This document shows positions 36,961-47,672 of a stretch of 64,000 nucleotides of DNA, in pieces. Each line of letters begins with the position of its first letter. Position 1 is the stretch's first letter. The stretch lies in contig VZTJ01005902.1 in the NCBI GenBank assembly GCA_013397795.1, positions 1,809,116 to 1,873,115 of the forward strand. The letters run 5' to 3'. Source of the stretch: Orthonyx spaldingii (taxonomy: Eukaryota > Chordata > Aves > Passeriformes > Orthonychidae). Below the pieces are notes generated by a model that had not been told where the DNA came from, searched no databases, and was given only the letters and a program-made list of their open reading frames with translations. The translations under genes and the position numbers were made by a program.

Positions 36961-39900
36961 ACCTGAAACCTGCCAGGGAAAAGGGAGTAACTATTTTGCC
37001 AAGTGATAGCAACACAACTTTGTTCTAGTCATAGTAATAAAACAGAGCTGGCAAGTGATGACTTCTCTGAGGTGTTTTTAACCTTAAGAAGAGCTCCATT
37101 AATTTTTCATATTATTGATAAAGGAAACTAATACACATCTCCAAACAAGCAAAACATAAAAAGGCATCAAAACCAAACTGAAATAATTGAATGTTATTTG
37201 TAGAGAATGCCATTAAAATAATGTAAATCTTCTTTTGTAAATTAACTTCATGCATAACTAGAAATGATTAGCATGCATATATACCAACCTCTGTGTTTGT
37301 AATTTTGACACATATCTTGATAGACCCAGGGTGTTTTATTCACTTACACTCTGAAAGTATTATTCTGTATGAATGTGCAGTGACTCTGTGAGAGAACTAG
37401 TGGTAAGACATGAAGCTGGTGGAAGTGCTGTCACTGAGCCTCCCAGGCCATAAGGGAGGATGTCCCTCCCATGGCAAGGACAAGTGAGAAGACACCAGCC
37501 AAATATTAACTTTTCCACATAACTGGGAGCATCTGGACACTCCTCAAATCATTGGAAGTACATATTTTCGAACAAGCACAAATAGTGCTTTCAGATATCT
37601 AGAGCATGGAACTTCATATCCCATGGCAGTGGGGAATTTTCCTAAGTTCAGAGAAGGAATAAGGAACTTTTTAAATGAGTATTTTAGCAGATGTACAGTC
37701 TCCACTACAAAAAACATGGTCTTCTTTAGCTTCACATTGCAAGGGACAGTGTGGAGGAATCACTGCAAACAAATATCACTAAATAAACATATCTTTTCTT
37801 GAGCCAATTTTCAAGATTATTGAAGCAGTTATCTAGAATCTGTGTTTGGATGATTGGTGGGAGATTGATAAGAAAGTGATGATAATCCACTTAACATTTT
37901 CAGAATTTTACAGTAGATTCTCAAGGCAATGAAATAAAAATATCCCCAGTTTGTGTAACCGCTCTTACCTGAATGCACAAATACGTGTTACCTGCTTCCG
38001 GGAACAAAGACAAACAAAAGTCTGATGTTTTGTTTCTAACATATCAGTCCCAACAGCCCCCAAAAGAATTAAATATTGGATGTTAATTACTTAATTAAAA
38101 TAATTTATTTGGTGTTTTATAGTTAGAACGTTAGAAGTTCATAAATGAATATCTGAATGATGAGTGGCTAGGGAATGCTTGAAAAAGTCACAGGAGAAAC
38201 CAAGATCCCCTTTACCCATATCTTCTACTGCTATGCAGACTTCAGGTAGTCAGAGCAGATGTGAACCCAGCCTAAGCACAGGCCTGCCATGTGCTGGGGA
38301 ATTTGGAAAGCTGTCTGTACGTACTTATTTCAAAACTGGGACAAAAAGACATTGCTGAAAACCTCTGCCAAGCTCCTGGTGTCTTGAAAGCCTGAAAGAA
38401 TTAAATCCTCCCTCATATGTGTTTGTGACAGACTTTGTTTTAGTTCTTGTTCTTGTGCCCAATGTAAACAATAATGTTTGTGAGCTAGCAATGGGCACTT
38501 GGGAATAAGAGGATAAACAAACAGGAATATTAAATACTGTAGTTTTTTTTAGTTTCTGAGATACAGATATAAAGTCTTATTTTAATTAAGCATTTTCTAC
38601 TTCTGCCTACACCAGTATTAAAGTTGCAAATTTATCCAAGGCAATTTAGTGTTTGAGCACAGAGGTAATAATCCACATTTAGTGAAATTAGCCAAGAGGG
38701 TAGGCTCCTGCCTAGAATTATTTACATTCTTTGACCCTTTAGGCTCAACTCTTTATCCAATCAAATTTATCTAGCAGAACTTGTAGCCTGACTTGTTTGT
38801 GTCATACACATTTGGCATTAAGGCTGCAGCAGAATTTTGCAAGTATCTGGCATATTCTTGATAGCACATCTGGTGAGTATGGACACTGTTCATTAGAATA
38901 GCTTTGCAAACTGATAACATGCCAAAGCTTTGACAAAAGTACTTATGGTAGATGTCAATCATCTTTCTTTGCCAGTTTAAACATGCACCCTTCTGGGAAT
39001 AATTTTTATCTATTCTGGCACATAAAACATAATGAACAATATCTTCAGGCTTTGCAAATGAATGCAGGTCCCTGTATTATGTATACTGCATGTGGATCAC
39101 TAAACAAATGTAACAGAAGGAAGGATGGTATTTATATATGTTATAAGCAAAAATCTGTGAGAAACACCAGGCAGAGTAAATACATCTCTGGCAAGTAAGG
39201 ACTATGTGAAGGACAAGAGGACTGTGGACGTACAGTATAGCTACAGCAGTCACTAGCACACTCCCAGTGTGAATGACAGAGCCTGAAATGGGCCCTCCAA
39301 GAGGAATGAGACACCTTTCTGATCTGAACTTCTGTTGCACTGGGGGATTACACGTGGCATACATGTGTATAGATTCTCCTGCCTTCATTCCTGTTATTTG
39401 CACATAGCTTTTCATTTGTTGACTTCCTAAACTACATTTCAACAGTGAATCCATGTTAATAATGAAGTGGGAAAACCCCAAAAATTCAAAAAGACCTATA
39501 AATTTTCAGGAAGTTGCACAAAAAATGTACAGACTATTGTTGTCTTTCACATGAACACATTGGATTTCTTTTAAATATGTACTGGTAGAACATTTCATAT
39601 TTGCTGAACACAGTAGGTATTTATGCTTTTATTTTAAAAGGGGATTACAAATTATTCGCCTTTTGTCATGCACAATATGCATATTATGGTGTGGATATTG
39701 TGTTACCAATTCACTGTAACTAAGTACTTTGGCACTTTAAAAAAAAGCCGTTTTTGACCCAAAAGACCATAATGGAACCTTTCAAACTCGTTTAAGGCAG
39801 CTGCCATGAACTGAAAAAGTCATACAAAACAAGCCATATGTAGAGCAATTTAATATGTAGAAACGTGCATTTTCAGTAAAATACGATGGCTGGCTCAGAT

Positions 39901-40880
39901 TATTTCAAATTAAAAAAGTACTGGGCCTCATTATTTTATGATGGTGAGGAAGGCTTCAGATTAGTCCTGTCAATAGCTACTAACTAGCAGGTGAATTTAC
40001 CAAATTACTTTGCCTCCTTTCTGATTCGAGTGGTACCATATATGCCCAATATGAGCTTTTATGGGTGTGTGAAAGCACCCCCTTAGCACTGAAAAACACT
40101 AAAAGAACTAGACAATTCAACCAAAAATGTATTTTAAAGTATTTTTAGTGGTTTAAATAAAAACATATTCTTGGTTTTTTAATGTGGTTTTCAGTATGTT
40201 CCCTCTTTTTAAATTTAGCCTATTGCATCAATATTTTATATGTCATCATGAATGCTGTCCTCTTGTTAATGAAATAATGGTTCAAGCCACAAAATTAAAA
40301 CCAGCTGGTTTGTCAAATTCTGAGCTTAAAAACAATTCTGTAAGATGATTATGGAGAAAATATATGGAATCTGTTGTTGGTAATTAACTGCTGAGGCTAA
40401 GGGTTGCCTTCACTTACCTCAAACCAGGACCCTGATGCCATCTGGCAAGGTCTGGGGATTTCACCAGCCTGCTATTGCCAATTCAGAAGAAAATAGAACT
40501 CTACAGACTCTCTAATGCATTTGCCAGTGGGTGTTGCAGATACCCTGCATATCACTGGACTCTCCTGTTTATCAGTACCTAGAGGTTTATATCTTGAATT
40601 CTTAGTATGATTTGTATGAATATGAAGGGAATGTGTGTGTGTTTGTATGTACTATAGAAGCATTTATGAATCCCCATAAATGTTCATAAATGTGTATGTG
40701 TTGATGATTATATGTGTTAAATAGCTAACTTAAATTTGCTATACAAGTTATAATTTTTCCCCCCTAAAAGATTCTTTCTTTATAATTTTAATTTTAGCAA
40801 GAGTACTGCAGCACCCAGAAGCTCACAGTGTTGCCTCCTCCACTAAATAATCATTCGAAGTTCTAAACAAAGAATCAAGT
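36961..40880. other. Non-coding AT-rich sequence, no gene recognised
   Basis: Unique-looking AT-rich DNA. The longest frame, 134 codons on the minus strand at 39,077-39,481, has no recognisable domain. No RNA gene or transposon was identified. Confidence 0.65.
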
Positions 40881-40950
40881 GATGCAGCCAAAGCACACTG
40901 AAATCAATAGGAGCCTTGTCATTGACTTCAATGGGCTTTGAGTCAGCATC
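40881..40950. repeat. Palindromic interspersed repeat, copy A
   Basis: Seventy bases whose two halves are near reverse complements: the left end GATGCAGCCAAAGCACACTG mirrors the right end CAATGGGCTTTGAGTCAGC, with TTGACTTCAATGG in the right half. A sister copy lies at 52,254-52,318. The design (short, non-coding, inverted ends) fits an old MITE-like DNA transposon. I recognise the wording as an old repeat common in reptile genomes but cannot name its family. Confidence 0.6.
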
Positions 40951-42472
40951 CAATCCTAACTGTTGCCGAACATATTTACAATCACAACATTTCGTGCGGC
41001 ACTCTGTGGGCACAATGGTGCAATTTACTTGGGTAAACAAATGGAAACATATTCGTACATAGTATGACCAGTACTACTACACACTCAAAAACTAGGTCTT
41101 GTGAATCTCAGTTATATCACTAAAAAATAATTGATTCAGCTGTTCATGTGAGGACATATAGCTAGACAGTGTCTGTCCAGGCCAGAAAAGGACTCATGCT
41201 GATGCTTCTGAAGCCACTGCCAAAGAGGAAAAGATGTTTGTTAGAGTCAGTGTATTCACATATCAAAATTAGAATCAGTAGTATTTTAAGCATGTTCTCA
41301 TAAATCGTTGCTGCTGCAAAATTTCTAAACAGAGCGAATTGATGTTTGTTGTTTCCAACACTAATTAATCAGTGGTAGTCACATTGGACTTACCCAGAGA
41401 ATGCTTGTATCAGTATGTCTGATTTAAATTTTAGAAACTACTGTGAACTTATTAAGTAATTTGCTATTTCATAATACAGCACGTCAAAGCAATTTACAGA
41501 GTGTTTCCAACTAAAGCTGTCTGATGGGTGCTGTAGGTAAGCTGGGAAGGTCTTTCCTCATTCCCTACCTCAGATATATGATACAATAACAGACATGGAA
41601 CATTGCAATGACATTCCATTATGTTGCACAGCATCATATATTTTTAGCTCCCGAGGGAAAAAATGACCAGTGCAAATTGAAGATAGCCCACGGACTTAGC
41701 CAATAATTCATTGGATCTCAACCAGATATATTCATACATACATGCACCTACATAATCATGACTTTAAGTGATTTTTAGTAGATTAACATCCAATTAAAAA
41801 TACATTTTGATCCTGTTGCAATGGTGTAACAAAAATGGTTATGTAGCACACATTGCAAAAGAGACTGATTTCAATGTGCCCTCTTGAAACCTTTGAAGAC
41901 ATTAGCAGCTCTCCAAGCATGTTGACTATCTGGACAATGAATTATTATATCCTTGTCAAATTTTAAGTATCCTGCTGTTAAAAATATTAGTTACAGGAAC
42001 AGCTTGACAACAGTGTCACAGTAAATTTTTTAGTCTGTAATGAACATGGATAACCTGATACACAAAATCATGTCTCTGTCTGGTATTCAGTGGTAAAAGC
42101 TGAGCACTGAAAGTTTCCTTGGAGCATTGGCAATACCCTGCCAATAGATATATTGTACGTGCCATTTAAACCAGCTGAGTACTGCTTTTCCTCTCCCTCC
42201 CTCCAGTTTTTCCATTCCCCAAGGGGCAATCCTTTGGCGAACAACCCATTTAAGTCAAACAGCTATCATGTAAAAGTGAAGATGAGCAACAAAGCACATC
42301 CAAGGGAAGCAAGTTAAGATCTAGGCCCTGAGGTTCGAAGGGGGGGCTAAAGAAACCGAGCCAAAGAAATTCTAAAAAGGCACTTTTTTAGCTTAAAAAA
42401 ATAAGATTAGAAACTGGCTTGTATGAGCCCAACTGTGATTAAAAAAATAAACCTTTTATAGTTAAGACAGAA
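40951..42472. other. Non-coding sequence, no gene recognised
   Basis: No exon or transposon recognised. A GAAGGGGGGG run lies near 42,340. There is nothing else of note. Confidence 0.65.
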
Positions 42473-42508
42473 TTTTTTTTCTTTTTGTTCTTTGACTTTT
42501 CCTTGCAG
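42473..42508 (+). promoter_or_regulatory. Strong 3' splice-site-like sequence
   Basis: A pyrimidine-dominated tract (T8, then CTTTTTGTTCTTTGACTTTTCC) ends in TTGCAG with AG at 42,507-42,508. In form it is as good as a real vertebrate acceptor. No protein-like exon follows. It stands about 50 bases upstream of the hairpin at 42,561-42,615, so a non-coding exon is possible. Chance matches to acceptors are common in AT-rich DNA. Confidence 0.35.
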
Positions 42509-42560
42509 AGAAAGAGGCTGTCTTCACTTAATCAGAGCAAAGAAAGAGTGGCTGAGGCAG

Positions 42561-42615
42561 AAGCAGCATCATGTGGGTGAAGGTCAGGCCAATTTTCACC
42601 CATGTGATGCTGCTT
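42561..42615. repeat. 21-bp hairpin-forming inverted repeat
   Basis: The left arm at 42,561-42,581 begins AAGCAGCATCA and the right arm at 42,595-42,615 ends TGATGCTGCTT. The loop is 13 bases (42,582-42,594). Nineteen of 21 positions are Watson-Crick, and the other two form adjacent G-U pairs if transcribed from the plus strand, so the RNA stem is uninterrupted. A further G-U pair extends it by one, and GAGTG/CACTC (42,546-42,550 / 42,619-42,623) could pair beyond an internal loop. It resembles a short pre-miRNA, although the lower stem is less than Drosha normally needs. It could also be a MITE core or a young inverted duplication. Confidence 0.9.
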
Positions 42616-42623
42616 TATCACTC

Positions 42624-43724
42624 ATGGAACAAAGATTAAGGCCTTTCTTTTCTATATCCTTTTGTGCTTTCCCCCATTACTTTAACAGATCTGAACAAAT
42701 CCTAGGCAGTTCATCCAAAAGTTCCTTTTAGCTACATTTAGTTCAGATCCTCTAAATTCCACATAAGACTTCATGCTATACCAACATGAAGAGGATATAA
42801 AACCCACATGTGTAGGGAGAAAAACGTTATAGAAAAACACAGAAATCATTGCAGAATATGATGACAGCAAAGGCCTTTTCAGTTGCAAGAAACTAGGCAC
42901 ATCCAGGAATCAGAATTATCCCTATTTTTATTCCCTTTTTCTTAAAGGAATACGTTTTACTGCTACACCAGAAGGCTGCATAAATACTGATGTTTGTTGA
43001 AGATGAATTTAACATCATAAACATCTAGCTGAGCTCCAAGGTTCTGAAAAAAACCCCCACACTAGAAATGCCAGTTCATTGCTGCCTGTGAATAACTGTA
43101 AAAATGTTATATGACAAAAATTAGCTTACATTGCATATGTTTACATATCTTGTCAGTAGCCAGCTTAATGAAACATATTATTCCAGAATTGCATCAACTG
43201 CAGAAATAGGTCAGAATGTAATTTTTACAGAAAGTACCTGGGGACTGATTGAAACGGCAGTCGTTGGATTTGACTGTGCTTTTCAGCCCTTTGGTTTTAT
43301 CCAGGTGGGGGAAGCAGCCCTTCCTAGCTCACTGTTTATCCCTGTTTCAAACAAGCTTCTGAAATGCCTGTTGCATTTATTTAATTTATTAATGTCTTGA
43401 TATCTTAAAAAAATCAGTACAGTACATTGAGTTACATACTAGTAATCAGTTATGTAATCATAACGACCAGAAGTATATTTATGTCACGTGTCCCAGCTAC
43501 CCATAACATTTACAGTTTTACATACACTGACTCCACAACATGTAACAGATTAAAAGGTATGGAAGATAAGCATTTAATAAGTGAGACAGGTATCTTAATG
43601 TAATTCCTAGCATTATGCCAGTGGTGTTTGTACTCCCACAATGGTCAGAGTGTGTTTCCATGTTTCAGATTCCCTGTTTCTATGCAATCAGGGCAAATGC
43701 TGCTCTTCCCCTAATGTGGTTTTA
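42624..43724. other. Non-coding sequence, no gene recognised
   Basis: No exon, RNA gene or transposon recognised. An 89-codon plus-strand frame at 43,131-43,400 is judged random. Confidence 0.6.
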
Positions 43725-43768
43725 GGGGAGAGGAGGGGAAGGAAGGAGAGGGGAGGGGAGGGGGGAGA
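43725..43768 (+). repeat. G-rich purine tract with quadruplex potential
   Basis: Five runs of four or more G (43,725-43,728, 43,735-43,738, 43,750-43,753, 43,755-43,758, 43,760-43,765) are separated by short A/G spacers, all purine on the plus strand. The last three runs are separated by single A bases. This meets the usual pattern for a G-quadruplex and also for a triplex-prone mirror tract. Confidence 0.85.
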
Positions 43769-43921
43769 GCCCTGCACAAAGCATCAGTTGTGGAACCACT
43801 GCAGCTTTTCATATGAGGCACTAAAAAAATTGGCTTATCCTCCTTTACCATATGTTATCATGTACAAGAGTGTCTCCCGAATTTTGTATGGTTTTATACT
43901 CTTCATGTCTACAGGACTAAA

Positions 43922-43982
43922 ATCATACTGAAGTCAACAGAAATGTCATCTTAGACTCCAGTGAGTCCTGGTTTCATCCAGG
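43922..43982. repeat. Old amniote interspersed repeat, family not named
   Basis: ATACTGAAGTCAACAG and, later, GACTCCAGTGAGTCCTGG resemble the CACTGAAGTCAATGG ... GACTTCAGTGGG wording of an old reptile repeat. Strongly diverged and recognised by eye only. Confidence 0.4.
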
Positions 43983-46900
43983 GAGTCCAAGAGAAATATT
44001 TCAGAGGTGGGCCCCTTTGAGTAATTTTGAGACTTGTAAAACACTAATGTTGGTGTGAGAAGTCAGTATCTGAAAATTGCTTGGACAGGATAATATATAA
44101 ATGTGCTCTTACTGAGGCTGATAGGAGGCTAATAAATATTGTTATCCCTACATTTCTTAAGAACATTGTATTCATATTGCTTATACCTGACAATATCTTC
44201 CTATACATTGTCAAGATTTCTTATGTAACTCAAAACGTTCTCATTGTCTTATCAAAACAGAAGATAACAGCAGGATTTTGGACTCTTTTAAACAGAAAAT
44301 ACCAGGAAGTTTCTGTCATGAATACTGATAAACAATTCGGGTTAAAAAAAGCTGCAAGAACCTCTCCTGTACCAACCTAAATCCCACCTCCTTTTTTCAG
44401 AAAAGAGTTTTGAAATATGTTTCCTCTGGCTGTTTTGGTAGGCTTTCATCAGGTGACAATTTAACACTCTTTCTGAGATTCTTTGGCTGGACATATGTAA
44501 CAAAGTTTAAATATTTTTCAAAGTAGTTAAATCCAGATGGGAAATACTAGATATTTCTTAATCTCTACAAACTCTGTTTTTCAAGCAATGTATTTTGTCT
44601 CAATGCAAGTGAAGGGCTGAGAGCAGTGGCTACAGCCAGCAAGACATGACAAACTTTGGGACTGAGGCTTTGCTGCTCTGAAGATGTTTCTGCATTCAAT
44701 CTACCCTGTGGATTGCACTGTGCTTTTCATCCTCTATTGGCGGGATATGTATTTGAGTAAATGCCATGTGACAGTGTGGCTGCTGTGGAATTTATTCATT
44801 TTTCTTGAGTAGGAGATCAATTAGTAATTACTTAAGGGCAGTCCTTACAGGCCATCTAGGTTGGCCCTTAATTAACCAACAAGACATGACAGGCAATGTA
44901 TTTCTGGGCAATTTAGCACATCTCTTAGGGAGTTTTTAAGGCATGAGGCCGAAGGTCAAGTGACTTTAACCACCTGAGAAGTGCAGAAATCCCTTAGAAA
45001 TACACTGTCTAGAGTGACTTATTGCTGTTATTAAATGGAATTTGTGAATAAAAATAAGAAAGACTGTCAGCCCCAGGCATGAATAGGGCATTATGAACAT
45101 GGATATGACATTGTTGACAGCTAATCTAAAGCTCCATTTGTGTCCTGAGCTCTAGACCTGTTTCTTTATACTGTATATTAATACAAGGAAGATAGGTTTC
45201 ATTCTTCATACACTTTTACCATAGCTGTCCAATGACACCAAGGGACATAGGATTTTATATTTTTAAATTTGCACTGCACATTTCTTTTTTTTTTTTTTTT
45301 GAGGGCTGAAATACAGCAATTAAACCTTGTATTTTGGACTACATAATACAAGTCTCTTGAAAGAACAAAATATCCTTCCTAGGATGTAAAATTGCTATTC
45401 CCGACATAGTCTCCCCTGCCATCCTGAGATCTGCCCTGAATTTGTCTCCTCCCTGGCTCAGCTGCTTCCCCTGTCCCCTGCTGCTGGGCTCAATGTGCCT
45501 GATTGTCTGTACATGTCAGTGCGTTCAGGTTGAAGAAGTGCACCAGCAACATCCACATGTAGAGATGAATAAACAGAATCAATTCTAGCACCTTCATCTT
45601 ACCTATGATTTTCTCTTTCTCTTCTTCCTTTCTCTTTTTAAATTTTTTCCCCCACAACATGAATGTAAACTTTTTAAAGTGCATACATGCTTTCTTAATA
45701 CCTTGAATTAGACACATACGGTAACATTGCCAAAGCAGAGCTTGTCTCCTGAAATTTGGAGTTGCAGAAAATAGACAAGAAACTGAACAGCTGTTGTAAA
45801 TATTATCTTTCACCAGACTGCTTGTGTATAGATATAGACATTTTGGCTTTATTTGTTTCCATTGGCTTAAATTGTTCTTGAGTTTTCTGATGTGCCTGTT
45901 ATTATCCTTACGCTAATACTTGTTCTGCCCTTTATAAGTTCTGTTCATTGATCTACAGCAACAATCAATTCCAAAGACCAACATCTTTTCTTGAGAGAAA
46001 AAGTGGCAGAGTCACATCCTAACCTTGCCCTGACCAGCACAGCTCCATCATTTATTTCTGTGGGAATTGCTGGAAGGCTTCACACTTGTGATCTTGCATT
46101 GACGGGGGGGTTCCAGCTGCCCAGGGGTTTTCCCACTGCCACTCTTCAGTCCTGCAGGGCAGTGCATGGTGGTGGAGACGTTCCCTTCCCTAAACATATG
46201 GCAGCCTGTGCAAGAGAGCTGGGAAGAGCAGGTTCACTGACCTCTGTGACAGTGGTGCTGTCTTAAGTCTGATGACTCCAGAAAGTGCTGGACTGTGCTG
46301 CCAGGAGGTTCTGACACGCACATTGTATCTCTATTTTCCAGGAGGCATAACAGCTACTTAGCATGTGGTGTCCAGTTCTTCTGCACATTCACAAGTACGT
46401 CTGACATGTTATGAAAGTAATGGATTTATGGTGCATACCTCAAATATTTTAAGGGTATGTGAACACATATTTTGGTCTGGGAAATCCTGGACAGAAATAT
46501 GGAAGTACTGATGTGGATTCTTTGTTTAGGCTGACAGGAACTAAAGTAGAGCTCTCCATGCATGCAGATAATTTGGGGGAATTGTTGTAGGATTAAAATG
46601 CAGAAATATTGTGTATATTCCCTGAATCAGTTCTAACTACAGGGGAATATATCAGTTTGTCGTGGCATTCTTAGTGCAAGGAAAGGTAAAACAGGTTTAA
46701 GAAATAAGAAGACTTTAAAGGCATACTTTGAAAATAATTGTTTTTAACAGCAGTGATCCATAAAGATGGATTAAATCAGCTTTTTTAACAGGCTGAGTGC
46801 ACTGTAGTTTGTGAAAAGTTCCACGTACCGCAGTTTGAACCAAGTAACCTGAAATCTAAAAGTAGTTTGTGCTAGCCTAGTATCATTGCACTAAGTGAAG

Positions 46901-47529
46901 ATTTCTTATAATTGCAAATAGCAAAAAATGCTGATATCATCTAGGCACAGGGCTGCCTTATTAAGTTTGAGCTGAAAAATCCTTTTTTTTGGAGCAACTT
47001 TAAAGACAAATTTTCCTGAAATTCTGACTGTCCTGAAACTGGTGATTTACTGTAAAACAGCAAGAGACATTACAGCCTTACAAAGCGGATAATTCTGTGT
47101 TATAGAAAAACTGAAATAGAAAAAAATAAAAATGAGCACATGTTCTGGTATCAAGGAAGAAGAAATTTTGGGTTTTGTGCACTTGATAAAACAAGTAATA
47201 AAACAGTTTAAAAATAAAATAAAAAGGTTTGATTCTAAAGAAACAAAGGAAAGATAATTAGTGAGTCACATTTGTGGTTTGGATCATGCTGAAGGTGATA
47301 TTGAGCCCCAAGGAATGACTAATGAATTGTAGTTCACAATCCAAGATTTCCTGGAAAAAAAGGTAAAAATTAGCCCTTATGGCAGCAAAACTACACCTGC
47401 AAATGTCTGTACCTAGAGCAACCCTTATCATCCCACATGTTCTAAGACATGTAGGAATTGCTGTCATTTATCTAGATTCAGCATTAGCTGGCAATTCTCA
47501 ACTATTTAAAAAATGATCAAAAACATGCC
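43983..47529. other. Non-coding sequence with poly-T and a GC-rich patch
   Basis: No gene is recognised. T16 lies at 45,285-45,300. A moderately GC-rich patch at about 46,000-46,265 carries a 91-codon plus-strand frame without a known domain. The remainder is AT-rich and looks unique. Confidence 0.6.
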
Positions 47530-47531
47530 AA

Positions 47532-47563
<32 letters not shown>

Positions 47564-47672
47564 GAAAACAAAAACACACACTTCAACGCNNNNNNNNNNN
47601 NNNNNNNNNNNNNNNNNNNNNNAAAAAAAAAAAAGAGGGGTGAAGAGAAGAACACACACTTCAGAGCTCCTC
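47530..47672. other. Assembly gap with near-duplicate flanks
   Basis: A26 (47,530-47,555) passes into G9 (47,556-47,564), then text ending AACACACACTTCA (47,573-47,585), then 33 N (47,590-47,622). After the gap come A12, GAGGGG and the same AACACACACTTCA at 47,651-47,663. The two sides thus repeat the same order: poly-A, G-run, AC-rich text, CTTCA. The likely cause is one locus represented twice because a read end became error-prone after the homopolymer. A real tandem duplication is less likely. Confidence 0.85.

Noticed and set aside
44886..44901. 16-mer ATGACAGGCAATGTAT shared with 17,373-17,388
   Set aside because: About one exact shared 16-mer is expected by chance when 64 kb is compared with itself on both strands.
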